This document shows positions 21,789-33,109 of a stretch of 64,000 nucleotides of DNA, in pieces. Position numbers and translations under genes: made by a program. Within the stretch, counting starts at the first letter, position 1; each line of letters begins with the position of its first letter. Source of the stretch: Actinernus sp. WN-2022 (Eukaryota; Cnidaria; Anthozoa; Actiniaria; Actinernidae); the NCBI GenBank assembly GCA_030867875.1, contig JAOWCC010000019.1, positions 34,267,976 to 34,331,975 on the forward strand, in the 5' to 3' direction. The notes beneath the pieces are model-generated. The model was not told the origin of the DNA. It made no database searches and saw only the letters and a list, made by a program, of their open reading frames with translations.

Positions 21789-23934
21789 CCACTACTAGCA
21801 TGTACTCATATCCACCTGAGCTGCGCTCCAAATGGACAAAGTCAATAGATATTAGTTCAAACGGTGTAGTTGACGTAACACTTTGCATCGGAGCGCGAGT
21901 AGGTATGTGTGGCCTGCGTTGTTTTAAACAAGGACATACCTTGGTAGCAAAGTGTACAATGTCTTGCTGCATCTTCGACCAATAGAAACGTTCTCGTGCT
22001 AATTGGATCACTCGATCGGCACCCAAATGGCCCATTTCTTGATGTAACTCGCGATAAACAAGTGCTCGCTGACTGGCTGGTAGGACTAGTTGTAGGCAAT
22101 CTGCACTCCGTCTTCGTAAAAGTCCGTCCTTCCCTATCTCCAGTTTGTCCCATTCCCGCAATAATGATCTCGTGGTCCGCGTTTCGTGATGAAGTCTTCT
22201 ACGTGAGGGACGCTGTCCGGCTCGCTTGAAGTCTAGTATCCTACCGATGTTTCGGTCCACTTGTTGTGCTATCCGTAAGTCGTTAGTATTCACACGCTTG
22301 CCCTCCATATCCTGCAACGAGGGTTGATCCGCGTCCAAAATATCCGCGTTGTCGCTGATCGCAGTGACCCATGCGGTTTCTCGCGAGTTCAGAACGGTTA
22401 CGCCGGCAAAGGTGGCGCTGATCTCATCCTGACACGTCGTCTGTGTGTAATACTCGTAAAGTCTGCCTTGATCCGTTGGCATGCGGCTAAGCGTATCTGC
22501 TACGGTGTTCAAACGACCTGGGTGATACTTGATCGTGAAGTTAAAGTCTGCAAGTTCCGCAACCCACCGGTGTCCTGTTGCATTCAGTTTCGCCGTTGAC
22601 TGTACATGCGTAAGCGGGTTATTGTCCGTATATACCGTAAAATGGGACGAATAGTACACGTAATCACGAAAGTGTTCGCACACAGCCCACCTGAGCGCCA
22701 AGAATTCTAACTTTCCTGAGTGCATGTGATAATTGCGCTCTGCAGGCGATAACGTACGGGAAGCAAATGCAATTGGTTTAAGTTGGTTATCCTGTTCCTG
22801 ATAAAGCGCGGCGCCTAAACCATCTTTCGACGCATCAGTGAACAGAACGAATGGTTTGTCCCAATCCGGATAGCTTAGTACTGGTGGAGATACCACAGAG
22901 TCGATGAGGCTGTTCAAAGCCTGTTGGTGTTTGTCATTCCACGTGATCTTGGTTGCCGAAGTAACACCTGACTTACTTGTCCCAGAAGAACTCGATTGCA
23001 GGAGCTCGAAGAGACAGTTCGCGGTTTTCGAGAAATTAGGGATATACTTCCGATGGTAGCCTAGCAGTCCCAATAGCTTCCGCGCCTCCCCTACTGTCGA
23101 CGGCTTGCTGTCTTTTAACGCTAGTACTGCCTGTGTGTTCATGGGATCTGGGCGATGACCGTTTGACGACACAATACGTCCTAAACATGTAACCTCGTGT
23201 TTAAATAACCGACATTTTCTTGGTTTAAGTTTAACACCGCGTTCCCGTAGCTGAAGTAAAACTGATCGGATGTGTTCTAAATGTTCCTTGAATGTTTTAC
23301 TAAAAACGTTGACGTCATCCAGATATGGTACGCAGATTTCGTCCCTAAGACCTGTAAGACAGTTTTCCATAAAACGCTGATATTCTGGGACGGCATTTTT
23401 TAAGCCAAATGGGATTCGAACCCATTCATGTAGTCCCCATGGGCTTATGAAGGCTGTGAGGTGCCTCGAGTCCGGCGCAATATAGCCCTGGTGATACGCT
23501 TTACTCTGGTCAAGCATGCTGAACCATTTGTTTCCGCCTAAATTATCCAGTATATCTTGCACACGCGGTATGGGGTGTCGATCCGCAATCGTTTTCTTGT
23601 TTATTTCACGAAAGTCAATACATAGTCTCAAGTCTCCATCCTTTTTACGCACACATACGATAGGTGAAGAATAGGCGGAACGTGAGGGTTGAATCCAACC
23701 CCTGTTCAATAGATCCTCAATATAGTGTTTAACCTCGGCATACAGTGGTCGCGGTACTCTGGAATAGTTCCTTTGTACGGGTTCGTTATCAGTTAGTTTT
23801 ATATTCATTTGAAAGTCCGGAATATATCCAATGTCGGAATCATCTTTACAGAATGATTCCGCTTCCTCGACGAGCATTTGCGTGGCTAAAACGCGTTGTG
23901 TTTCCGTCAAATCGCCAAGGTCTATTCCTGACAA
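21763..23934 (-). CDS. Ty3/Gypsy 1 pol: RT, RNase H, integrase N-terminus
   Basis: A 723-codon open frame. Order: RT fingers and palm with [45 protein letters not shown] and the catalytic YLDDV; RNase H starting [16 protein letters not shown] with TDNNPLTHV and ending [10 protein letters not shown]; then the integrase zinc domain [19 protein letters not shown] and the first catalytic segment ISIDFVHL. The length and order are those of a Mag/SURL-like Ty3/Gypsy pol. It ends at a frame break in the integrase core. Upstream, protease is in a separate frame. One of the longest coding frames in the window, but the element as a whole is defective. Confidence 0.95.
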   Translation of the reverse strand: MSGIDLGDLTETQRVLATQMLVEEAESFCKDDSDIGYIPDFQMNIKLTDNEPVQRNYSRVPRPLYAEVKHYIEDLLNRGWIQPSRSAYSSPIVCVRKKDGDLRLCIDFREINKKTIADRHPIPRVQDILDNLGGNKWFSMLDQSKAYHQGYIAPDSRHLTAFISPWGLHEWVRIPFGLKNAVPEYQRFMENCLTGLRDEICVPYLDDVNVFSKTFKEHLEHIRSVLLQLRERGVKLKPRKCRLFKHEVTCLGRIVSSNGHRPDPMNTQAVLALKDSKPSTVGEARKLLGLLGYHRKYIPNFSKTANCLFELLQSSSSGTSKSGVTSATKITWNDKHQQALNSLIDSVVSPPVLSYPDWDKPFVLFTDASKDGLGAALYQEQDNQLKPIAFASRTLSPAERNYHMHSGKLEFLALRWAVCEHFRDYVYYSSHFTVYTDNNPLTHVQSTAKLNATGHRWVAELADFNFTIKYHPGRLNTVADTLSRMPTDQGRLYEYYTQTTCQDEISATFAGVTVLNSRETAWVTAISDNADILDADQPSLQDMEGKRVNTNDLRIAQQVDRNIGRILDFKRAGQRPSRRRLHHETRTTRSLLREWDKLEIGKDGLLRRRSADCLQLVLPASQRALVYRELHQEMGHLGADRVIQLARERFYWSKMQQDIVHFATKVCPCLKQRRPHIPTRAPMQSVTSTTPFELISIDFVHLERSSGGYEYMLVVVDHFTRFG

Positions 23935-23944
23935 TGAGCCCGTT

Positions 23945-24187
23945 AATAGGAGATATTGTAGTTGAGTCTACGAATAGCAGTTTCAGCGGTATTGACCCGA
24001 ACGCCTCACTTCAATGTAATGAAGCGCCATTGAAACCATCATTCTTACACGACACCAACACCCTCCTAAACAAGCACGACTAATTTAGATACACAGTTTG
24101 AATAGCGCTTCATTACATTGAAGTGAGGCGTTTGGGTCAATACCGCTGAAACTGCTATTCGTAGACTCAACTACAATATCTCCTATT
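23945..24187. repeat. 83-bp inverted repeat inside Gypsy 1
   Basis: Arms at 23945-24027 and 24105-24187 are near-perfect reverse complements (aatagg..gaagcgc) around a 77-bp spacer. They lie between the protease and RT frames of the element and would form a very long hairpin in its RNA. Confidence 0.93.
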
Positions 24188-25180
24188 CTGTTGGTAGTGT
24201 TTGCCTGTCCACTTTAACAAGATTAACACTTTGTGCTCCTGAATTACTTTGTTGTTCTCCGAGACTGACCTCCAAAGGCGTCACAGACCGTATGATATAT
24301 AATTTCCCGAGAATAGTTCTTCCCTTTAGTACAATGTCTGCTTTGAGTTGTTAGTCACTTCCACACTGACTCTACTCGCCGTCCCCTTCTGTAACTTTAT
24401 CAGCGTCTCACTAATCTCTAACCCAGATTAATTCATTGCATTAATTCCCGGTTCAAATAAAGCTGGTGTATCAACATCTAAAGTTCCGGTATTAGCCCGA
24501 CACGTCACTAGTACTGTATCCGATTTGGGAATCAAAACGTCCTTCTTGATCGTTTTCAAACAACACAATTCCTCTCATTCGCTCACCGATTGTATCAAAT
24601 TAACTAACGCCATAGCATTCTGACTAGCTTCCCCTCTAAAACTAGTAGTTAAAACAGAGTTCAAAGCGCCCATAAGCCTGTCATTGTCTGTGCAACCTTT
24701 CACGATCTCCTCAATAACATTATATCCAATTATAGGCAGTTCAAGCGATTGTGAAGAAACCAGAAACGGAACAACAATTTGGTTAATGTTCATAGAGTCA
24801 ATCAATTTGAATTCGACTTCAATCCAGCCCTCATAGGGAAGTTTAGTCCCGTTCGCTGCTTTCAAATCCAACGATGACTCTCCGATTAACTCGGCAATGC
24901 TCCTGATTTCAGCTGAGGGAAAGTGTTTATTTACATAATTCTTTGACACCAAAGAAACTTGAGCGCCCGTATCCCACAGCGCCTCTCCCTGTACGTCATT
25001 CAAAGAGCATAGTATTGTGCATTTATTCCCTATTAGTTTTCCCAGCGCCGTCCGTTGTTTCGGTGTGAGATGACTCACAAAAACTCCATCGTCTATGTTT
25101 CCTGTTTCTTCGCTCTTTGTTGTCAAATGGTGTATGGCGTGACAAAGCAATTGATGAGTATGGTGGTCCATTAACGGCAT
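24188..25180 (-). pseudogene. Gypsy 1 protease region
   Basis: The 201-codon frame at 24575-25180 contains a retropepsin active site ALWDTGAQVSLVS and the later hydrophobic LELPIIGYNVIEE, the two halves of a pepsin-like retroviral protease. The linker down to 24188 is coding-like in changing frames (for example KDVLIPKSDTVLVTCRANTG) and leads to RT. No gag or zinc knuckle lies upstream, so the element is truncated at its 5' side near 25190. Confidence 0.82.
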
Positions 25181-25190
25181 AGCAATTTTC

Positions 25191-25329
25191 CAAAAATAGT
25201 TAATGGATATAATAAATAAATAATTAAACTTTTTTTTTTAACATTTTTATTTATTTTTAAATATTTATCTTTATTTTTAAATATTTTTATTTATTTATAT
25301 TTATTTTTACTTATTTTATTTATTTTAAA
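25191..25329. repeat. AT-rich (TTTA)n-like low-complexity tract
   Basis: Irregular ttta/tttat runs separate the truncated end of Gypsy 1 from a fragment of Gypsy 2 RT. Confidence 0.85.
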
Positions 25330-25461
25330 ATATACTAAACAGCTTAGCATTAGCAAGTTCTGGTAGTATGTCTTCTATTGTAGGAAGAGGATATCTCTCA
25401 CGTTGGAGAGCTTCGTTCAAAGTCTTAGGATCAATACAGATTCTGAGATTGCCGTTTTTCT
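25330..25461 (-). pseudogene. Gypsy 2 RT fragment, distal side of a LINE insertion
   Basis: Minus-strand frame reads ETKKNGNLRICIDPKTLNEA, then RYPLPTIEDILPELANAKLF. These are RT motifs 1-2 of a second Ty3/Gypsy element, distinct from Gypsy 1. The preceding codons of the same RT are found 4.4 kb away at 29877-30062, so the LINE between them is nested. The frame is lost in the AT-rich tract. Confidence 0.8.
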
Positions 25462-25869
25462 TTGTCTCAAGTTCAAGTTCGTTTTATTTTGCACTATTTC
25501 TTTTAAAGATAATTACACAAGAAAATAATTGTAGAAAGAAAAAGAGAGATACGGTAATAATAAAATAGTTTTGAATTTCAAGAATATGCATAGAGGTCAA
25601 AGGAGCCATAGGCTTTCTAGTTGACCTCTATCACAAGAAAAATAAATGAGGATATTTGGAGCACAGAAAATACATAAATATCTATTGTACAAATTTTCTT
25701 GAGTGGTAAGCGGCTAGAATTAATACTAATAGGAAGAAGAATTTATTTACAATATTGATACATAATTATATGGAGACGTTGACAATATATTTTTATATAT
25801 GCAAAGAATAAAGATGGTATGAATATATTAATTAGTTATTGTTCTATATTTACAATTTTATACAATAAC

Positions 25870-28800
25870 TTAGGCCTGGTTTTCAAGTAAAAATAATTTG
25901 TATTGTTTTTTAAAACTATTGTGTGGGAGGGATTTTATTTCTAACGGTATTTTTCCCCATAATCGTGATGCAAGAGATTTAAATCTCGATAGACCATAAT
26001 TAGTTCTGGAAGCTGGTCTGTATAAGTTTTGGTTGGTAGCATATCTAGTATTATAATGATGAATATCAGTTGCAGAGGGGACTAAGTCGAAAAAATCAGG
26101 TGGTACACCTATTTTAACATATTTAATTTTGTGAACAAGAGTGGAGATTTTCAGATTAAAGGCATTGTCAAGTTTTAGAATTTGCAAAATTCTATAATAT
26201 GGGGTGGCATTTTCAAATTTGCTAGCAAAGAAAATGCAGCGAACACATTTATATTGCTTTGTTTTAATTTTACTTAGTCTAGTCTTAACAGCAGTACCCC
26301 AGGTCATTAGGCCATAACTCAAATACGAATAGATAAGAGTATAATAAAGTTGCTTTAGAATAGTAATGGAAATATGGTATCTTAGCTTACAAATAATTCC
26401 AATATTTTGGCAATTTTATTATTAACATGTGTAATTTGAGTGTCCCATCGTAAGTGTTCGTCAATAAAAAACCCAAGATATTTAATATACGTTTTTTGCT
26501 CAATATTGCAAGCAGTTATTCTTATATTAGGGTTCTTCTTAGGGGAGGTTATCAACATATAATTAGTTTTTTTGAAATTAATCGATAATTTGTTTGCTGC
26601 ACAATATTTTAAAACATTAGCAAGCCCATCATTAATAACTCTTTCTAGTTCTTCAGAGTTGTTTGAAGAATATAAAATATTTGTATCATCGGCGAATATT
26701 CTGAAAAGGAGTTTTTGAGAGGAGTTCGGAAGATCATTTATGTACAATAAAAAAAGTAAAGGGCCTAAAGTTGATCCTTGTGGAATGCCACAGGTTATGT
26801 TTCTTAGACTAGATTCTGTATTATCAATTTTAACATATTGTTTACGATCTGTTAAATAGCTTGAGAACCAATTATGTGGTAAGCCACGAATGCCATATTT
26901 ATACATTTTTGCCAATAAAATATCATGGTTAATCGTATCAAATGCCTTTGAAAAATCTAGGAATATACCACAAGTTATTTTGTTTTCATCTATAGCCGTC
27001 TTCAGGTTTTCTATAGTTTCAAGTATTGCATATTCTGTAGAGTAGCCTTTCCTAAAGCCAAACTGATAGTTAAATAGTATAGTATATTTTTCAAGGAAGG
27101 ACATCAGTTGATCATTTACCATCTTTCCAGAACTTTACTGAATGATGAAATAATTGCTATAGGTCTATAATTACCTAATTCTGTTGCACAGCCACTTTTG
27201 AATATAGGGGTTACTCTCGAGATTTTAAAAATATTTGGTACAGTCCCTGTTAGAATTGATTCATTGAAGATTTTTGTAAAAGGAACAGATAATGGTTCAC
27301 TTGCCAGTTTAATAAATTTATTTGGAATATTTATATATGCTTTATTTTCATTTAGTGTAGCAAATTGTGTTAAGACTTCGGCTTCAGACACAGGCGATAG
27401 AGTAAAACTAGAGGATGGATAATTGTTTATATATTGTGTGGGATTTACAAAATCGTTATTTCTAATCTTGCTTGCTAAAGTTGGACCAATATTAACAAAG
27501 TAGTGATTGAAATGTTCTGCAATATCAGCTTGTTGGGTCACAGTTTTATTATTATGAACAATTCTAATGGGTAAGGACTGTCCTTTTGTTTTACGTTTAA
27601 TAAGAGTACCAATTAGTTTCCAAGTATGTTTTAGATTATCTTTATGTTTAAAAAATTGGTTGGAATAGTAGTCTTTTTTGCTTTTATCTTTCAAATGTGT
27701 AAGTATATTTGCATATTGCTTATATTCCCTAGTTTTCTGTGGGTCTTTGCTATTAAAATGTGTACGATACATTTTTTGCTTCCTTTTTATTGATTTAAGT
27801 ATGCCAGCTGTAAGCCAAGGTTTATTGAGTTCTTTTTGTTTTGAATTAGAGGCCTGTTTCATTGGGGCATGTTTGTTAACAGTAGTCATTATGGCATTGA
27901 TTGCATCATGTGTTTTTTCATTTAAATTCTTTCTTACATCTAAGACTTCTTCCCAATTTATTAATTTTATATCAGCCAAGTATTGATCCTTATTAAATTT
28001 AGAATAATCTCGATAATATTGTTTGCGACTAATTTTTTCCACTTGAGTTCGAACTATGCAGAATATTGGCAGGTGATCAGATATGTCAACAGTAGCAATT
28101 CCTGAAGTAATCTGGGATAAAGGTGTGTTGGTATAGATATGGTCAATAAGTGTTGAAGTGTGATCCGTTATTCTAGTAGGTTTGGTAATAACAGGGAGAA
28201 GGCTATTAGTAAATAGCATATCTAAATATTCTTCAGTCAGTGAATGTATATTACATTTAAAAAAGTCAACATTTATGTCACCAAATATGTAAATTTGATG
28301 TTTATTGGGGTTCAGTGTTTTAATAATGTTGTTTAGTTGAGTAGTAAATTCTGCAAGATCATTAGTAGGGTGTCTGTATATACAACCAACAATTATAGGT
28401 TTTGCATTCTTTCCTGGATCAATTTGGGACCAACAGGATTCCACTAATTCCAATTCGAATTTGATATCTGGTCTAGGTACAGCTTTAATATTTTTAGCTA
28501 TGTAGAGGCCTGCACCACCAGCATTAGTTAATGAATCAATGTGAAGGAAATTATAAGAGCGGATGTCAATATTTGTAACAGAATATTCGTTAAGTTTTGT
28601 TTCAGTAACTCCTATTATATCCGGTTTAAAGTCTAGAGAGCAAATTATTTCTTCCAGTAGATCTTAATTTTTGGGAAGGCTTCTAACATTACAGTGAAAA
28701 ATTGAGAGGGCTTTTGGGCCAGACTCATTCATAGCTTTGTTTAATTGTGAAACTGAAAAGTAATTAGAGTTAGGCGCGGCAAGCATCAAATCAGAGTCGC

Positions 28801-28951
28801 ATTCGTCATGTTTATCTGGATTAGAAAACAAATCATAAAGGTCAAAATCGTCGTTTAGAAAACCAGACCAGCTTCCAAACATAGCATGAAATTCTCTATC
28901 AGATAGTGAAAAAAAAGAGAGAGTACTTACAATTTCTTGAAGACCAGCCAT
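25870..28951 (-). pseudogene. LINE ORF2: endonuclease and reverse transcriptase
   Basis: Encodes an AP-type endonuclease followed by RT. The N-terminal part has LSIFHCNVRSLPKN, then an in-frame TAA at about 28662, then DIIGVTETKLNE. The endonuclease ends with IFGDINVDF and ISDHLPIFC. RT follows with NYRPIAIISSFSKVLER, a frameshift near 27120, GFRKGYSTEYA, GIFLDFSKAFDTINHDIL, GIPQGSTLGPLLFLLYIND and FADDTNILY. A second frameshift near 26385 precedes the C-terminal domain (SYGLMTWG, NYGLSRF). One nonsense and two frameshift lesions make ORF2 defective. The motif set fits the CR1/L2 branch of the Jockey superfamily. Confidence 0.93.
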
Positions 28952-28996
28952 TAGTTAATGAAGACAAGCTTATTAAGTTTACAAGGCTTCAGTAAC

Positions 28997-29806
28997 CTAT
29001 TGAACTATCTGGTCAAGATATTCGTCGAACTGTTCATACGTGCCAAAGGTTAATGGCGGCGAAGTGTCAGACTCTCTTAGCAAAATCCTTCCATTAACGG
29101 TCCAAAGATACTTGTAATGATAATTACGCTTGAATTCTAAAATACGCCCAAAAAGCCGCTTTCTATAGGAGGTGAGGCTTTCGTTAATATGGATAGCAGC
29201 GTTATGCTTGATAGCAACTGATTCTGGTTGGGCTCGAACTGTCGGCAGATCTTTGGTCTTCTTTGTCCTTAATTGGCCTCGCTTCTTGTATAATTCTTCG
29301 CGTTTTGATCTCCTAGTGAATTTCACGATGATCCGATCTTGGACCTTCTTTGTAGGCAAGAGTCGATGGGCTATAGAAATATCCTGATCGTCTAGTTCCA
29401 CCCCAATTACGGTAGCCATTTCTTTGATGAGCTTAGCGGGATCGTCGTTCGGGACAATTGGGATTCCTGTAATTTCAAGCGAATCCCTTCTCGTATATTG
29501 TTCCAGTTCATCGAGGCGGCTCTCGAGTCTGTAATTGCCATCTTGCAAGAAGTTAGCGTCTTTCTCGATTTGTTGTATCCGGCCTTCGGTTCCTTGAGCT
29601 TGCTTCTTAATGTCTTGGACTAGAGCCACAAGAGTATCGTATTGGTTAGAGATGAATTTTTGCGAAGCTTCTATCTCGTCGAACTTTCGGTTTAAAGCAA
29701 CATTTTTTTCGTTCAATGGCTTCGCTTCCCGTTGTATTTCTTGGCGGATATTTGGGAGAAATTCATCCCTCCAAGTAGATCGTAGGTTGTCCAATGTTAA
29801 AGACAT
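28997..29806 (-). CDS. LINE ORF1 protein
   Basis: An uninterrupted 269-codon frame about 45 bp upstream of ORF2. Residues about 15-115 are a predicted coiled coil rich in E, K, Q and L (repeated EKNVALNRKFDEIE-type heptads). Next comes a segment with RRDSLEITGIP, ISIAHRLLP and RIIVKFTRRSKREELYKKR, the pattern of the RNA-binding L1-ORF1p-like domain (RRM plus C-terminal domain) found in many LINE ORF1 proteins. It binds element RNA and forms the RNP in characterised relatives. No internal stop is present, unlike ORF2. Confidence 0.85.
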   Translation of the reverse strand: MSLTLDNLRSTWRDEFLPNIRQEIQREAKPLNEKNVALNRKFDEIEASQKFISNQYDTLVALVQDIKKQAQGTEGRIQQIEKDANFLQDGNYRLESRLDELEQYTRRDSLEITGIPIVPNDDPAKLIKEMATVIGVELDDQDISIAHRLLPTKKVQDRIIVKFTRRSKREELYKKRGQLRTKKTKDLPTVRAQPESVAIKHNAAIHINESLTSYRKRLFGRILEFKRNYHYKYLWTVNGRILLRESDTSPPLTFGTYEQFDEYLDQIVQ

Positions 29807-29876
29807 AGATTCAAGTTATCTACTGAGCACGCTTTCTGAGCTCCTTCCTCTTCGATAGTCACCAGTCACTTGGTAT

Positions 29877-30707
29877 TAAGGAGCACCAGTCAGTAGGCTC
29901 TGTCACTGGTACTATAACTCGTAGCTCAACTAAGTTTGACAGTTCCTTTTCCAGACTAGGCTTTACAGAAATAGGTATTCTGCGTGGAGGACACTGAACT
30001 GGCTTGGCTTCTTTGTCAATCTTTAGACTAACTTTGCCTGTGAGGCACCTATGCTCTTGTCATCAAAGACTAGTATATTCATTCATGATGTCCTGAGCCA
30101 CTGTAGCTACAGTGTTAACTTGCTTAAAGTTATCATAATTGACTGTTATGAGATGCATCTGCTCTGCTGTTTTTCGACTTAGAAGTGGAGTGAGGTCTTC
30201 CTTTACTACTTCAAACTCTACACTGTACTTCTTTTCTGTTGCTGGATTTTTCAAAACCAGTCTGCACTTTCCAAGGGGTTTTAGAGAGGTCTTGTTATAC
30301 ATGGTCAGTTGAGTGTCTGATTTCTCAAGGCTTTTGGTTACATACTTTACAGGTATGACATTCACAGTCGCACCACAGTCAACTTGAAATTGTACATTTG
30401 TGCCACTCTTCAGAGTCATCTCAGCATATATAGCACCTGCAGACACTGAGTTCACTGATTTAGTGGTGACAGTCAAGCACATTTCAACATCTGAGTCAGA
30501 ATCAGTGGTATCTTCAGTTGACTTTGCTGCTACTACATGTAATTTATTTCTTACATCAGGGGGACATTGCTTTTCAAAGTGATTAAGCTTTTTTGCACTT
30601 GTTGCACTTCTTGCCCCATGCAGGACAGAGTTCTTTCTTGCGTTCATGTGTACGGCCATAGAATTTGCAATCAACCATAGGGCGATTTGTGACTGATTTT
30701 TCATCAA
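29877..30707 (-). pseudogene. Gypsy 2 protease and N-terminal RT segment
   Basis: The frame at 30063-30707 begins with the second half of a CCHC zinc knuckle (LNHFEKQC), an acidic linker, then the protease active site VDCGATVNVIP and a distal PLLSRKTAEQM. Asp-Cys-Gly replaces the usual Asp-Ser/Thr-Gly. After a one-base frame change, 29877-30062 reads GKVSLKIDKEAKPVQCPPRR, EKELSNLVELRVI and PVTEPTDWCS, the approach to Gypsy RT. The LINE interrupts the gene directly after this. Confidence 0.82.
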
Positions 30708-31386
30708 TTTGTTTAGGTGGCCTACCTTTGTCGGCAGTTGTATACCTTGGCTTTTCCCGTCGTGTGGTTTTCCTTTGCATCACCCGGTGAACTTCGGATT
30801 CAGTTCCAGAAATAACTTTCAGTTGGACGGCTGTTTTCTCGAAACTGCGACAGATATCCAGACATTTAGGGAGAGTTAGCTTGCGCTCTTGTAGCAGTCT
30901 TTTCCTGATGTTTTCATCTTTGACACCCAGCACTATTCGATCCTTCAGTAGACTATCCTTTAAAGAGTCGAAGTTGCAGGATATGACCAGTGTTTGCAGA
31001 CTGGCCACGTAGTCGTCTATGGTCTCGTCACTTTTTTGTGATCTAGTGTTGAACTTGTAGCGTTCAAATGTCTCGTTCGTTTCCCCAAGAATATGAGCGT
31101 CGAGTTTACTTAGGATATCAGCAGTAGTATCTGTATCCAGAGGATCACATCCGTTGTATAGTTGTAGAGCTTCGATACCCATGGTTGAGATTAGAAGGGA
31201 TTTCTTGAATTCTGCTGTTCTCGACTCGAGATTCGAAACAACACAGTAGTGTTTCCATAGTTGCTTCCATAATTTCCAGTTACTTGGAGCATCTTTGCTT
31301 AATTTCACCGGTTCAGGCGGTTTAGCAGTAAACATGGGCAGTGGAGGTTCACCATCGCGCACAATGCCGCGACACATCCGGGACAT
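30583..31386 (-). CDS. Gypsy 2 gag-like protein
   Basis: 267 codons with WKLWKQLWKHYCVVSNLE, SQKSDETIDDYVASLQTLV and LLKDRIVLGVKDENIRKRLL, the capsid-like pattern of Ty3/Gypsy gag. A basic linker follows, then the first half of a zinc knuckle (CNKCKK). The frame stops right there, while the remaining H and C of the knuckle are in the next frame after an A6 run. The knuckle crossing the frame break points to an indel, not a normal gag-pol junction. The start chosen is the first long-frame ATG at 31386; one further in at MFTAKPPEP is equally plausible. Confidence 0.82.
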   Translation of the reverse strand: MSRMCRGIVRDGEPPLPMFTAKPPEPVKLSKDAPSNWKLWKQLWKHYCVVSNLESRTAEFKKSLLISTMGIEALQLYNGCDPLDTDTTADILSKLDAHILGETNETFERYKFNTRSQKSDETIDDYVASLQTLVISCNFDSLKDSLLKDRIVLGVKDENIRKRLLQERKLTLPKCLDICRSFEKTAVQLKVISGTESEVHRVMQRKTTRREKPRYTTADKGRPPKQIDEKSVTNRPMVDCKFYGRTHERKKELCPAWGKKCNKCKKA

Positions 31387-32886
31387 TTCTCAGAACAAGT
31401 AGCGCTAAATTCAAAAGCTACGCAATGAATAGTAAGCCAAACAATAGAGAAAATGTACTCAAACGCACGAAGTAGGTTATGATTTTACTCATTTATTGAA
31501 AAACTATCTATTTTAAAGTTTAGGTTTCCACTGGCTTTTGTAGAAGAGATATCAATAAATAGTTTCCACCCTCAATCAACTTATTCGAGTGAGTGGAAGT
31601 ATTATCGGTTTTGACTTTAATTTGGGATATTTTTGAAGTTTTTACAGTGGAAAATGACGCTTGATTCACTTTGGAGTCAATTTTCACGTTCAATAATACT
31701 TCTTTTTATTAGGTTTCGTATGGAAAAGTTAGTTTGATATATTACTAACTCGCAGCCGTTTTCTTGTACGAATCCGACGGCTATTAGTATTATCGAAATC
31801 AACATTTCTAGGAGATATGTTGGCAACTCAGATTCGCTTGCTAAATTTGGATTTTGAACATTCCTGCGGGGCCTCACTGGACTTCTAAGCTCCTCCCCCA
31901 TGAACAATAGCACATACGCCACCTAATTAACCATTGAATTGACACAATACAGCTCTGAAATCCTAAAAAAATCTCCCAGGTAGAGTTGGCGGCAAAGTCC
32001 ATTCAATCCAAAGCTGAGTAAAGTCAAACGCGACAAAACAAATCTTAGAGAACATTAAATAGAAACTATAAACTTAGCTCGTCAAAAGCAAATCATAACG
32101 TTGTATTCAGAATAATTCAAGCTTCAAATTGAGAAGTTGCCCATGTTCGTACGTGCTCTAGAAGTATTTAAAAGCTAAAAACATCGCACCGGCGATCTCA
32201 AAGTTATAACTTTCTCCGTTTTATACGATTCATAGGAAAAAAGTAAACCAACACGATTCTTTAATTTCTCAGAGATAAACTAAGCGGCGATTCGAATCAT
32301 GGATTTAACCCAAAATTTACAAAGACAAGGTATCTTAAACTTCGAATCGATAAGTTTTAAGTCTGAATCTGTGTAATTGGCCCACCAAGGAAATAACAAG
32401 ATCGAACAGACGAAAGGCTTTGCTTTTGAACTTCAGGGGCGGTAATGACAAATGGGCTTCTGATATAACAACATTAGTTAGTGTGATGACCTTCTTTAAC
32501 GAGCTTTGGGAGTCCAGTATTCCCATGAAGCGAGCAGTTGACAGTGATTGACATGTGCTTCATGTGATGTGGGAGTAGAGTATTCCCAAACCGATTTGTC
32601 AAAAGCCAATAACAATCGCTCTCCCGCAGAATTAATTAGCAATGTTATAATTATTCCGTCCTCACTTTAACCTCTCGGCCGTAAGTACATGTCGCCGAGA
32701 ACAATAGAATTCTGCGCGATGTGCCCAACGGCGATTTGTTCACCGAGATTCGGCGGAGCTGGTTGCACGTGCTCGTCTTCGTGATCCGACATCTTGTCGC
32801 CCGATTCGCACTTTCTGGTTTTCGACTCGAAAATCCGCACGAGTTCGGCACTTTCAACGGATTTTACACATCCAAGATGTTAAAAT
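31387..32886 (-). other. Gypsy 2 leader region without recognised gene
   Basis: About 1.5 kb between the putative primer-binding site and gag. A minus-strand frame of 81 codons at 31677-31922 has no known domain. The duplicated gagta.agtattccc motif (about 32510 and 32570) is the only structure seen. Confidence 0.4.
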
Positions 32887-32902
32887 CCCGTAGCTGCCAC
32901 CA
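32887..32902 (-). other. Putative primer-binding site of Gypsy 2
   Basis: On the element strand TGGTGGCAGCTACGGG follows the LTR end ACA directly. A start with TGG, complementary to the CCA end of a tRNA, is the expected minus-strand primer site. Confidence 0.55.
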
Positions 32903-33037
32903 TGTTTCAATAGAGATTGATAGATAGATTCGGAGAATCCCCAGCGAGATCAACTACAAGTCACAACTCAAGGTTTCACACTGGCCGACTACATCCGGGG
33001 CTTTATTACCGTAACACAGGTAGCCCATATTGTAACA
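32903..33037 (-). repeat. Putative 5' LTR of Gypsy 2
   Basis: 135 bp that on the element strand starts TGTTACAATATGG, has an AATAAA within GGTAATAAAGCC and ends ATTGAAACA next to the primer site. Size, TG..CA ends and position support an LTR. The partner LTR was not found, so this is a single-LTR inference. Confidence 0.55.
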
Positions 33038-33109
33038 ATGCTAATACTGAATAGTAGGTCAGTTAATTAGTAACTTTGCTACCTGTGTGTATTTTGCTAC
33101 CTGTGTCTG

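Larger units (their letters stand above)
19825..25190 (-). mobile_element. Ty3/Gypsy element 1, 5'-truncated and frameshifted
   Basis: Groups the protease, RT/RNase H, integrase, polypurine tract and 3' LTR described separately. gag, primer-binding site and 5' LTR are missing. At least three frame breaks and one long inverted repeat are present, so this copy is not autonomous. Confidence 0.85.
25463..29876 (-). mobile_element. Nearly full-length two-ORF LINE (CR1/L2-like)
   Basis: ORF1 at 28997-29806 and ORF2 from 28951 to 25870 are on the same strand. They are followed by an AT-rich 3' region ending in two copies of a ttgaac-type hexamer beside the Gypsy 2 RT fragment. Gypsy 2 coding sequence lies on both sides, which places the insertion limits to within about 20 bp. 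ORF2 carries an apurinic-type endonuclease and an RT of the Jockey/CR1/L2 group. Confidence 0.85.

Noticed and set aside
27198..27986. Plus-strand ORFs over the LINE
   Set aside because: Antisense to endonuclease/RT coding sequence; no motif of their own.
30063..31386. Endogenous retrovirus with envelope
   Set aside because: Gag, protease and RT are of Ty3/Gypsy type and no envelope-like frame was seen downstream.
32651..32927. Overlapping 68-aa ORFs on both strands near 32.7 kb
   Set aside because: Antisense pair with no motif in a Gypsy leader region.
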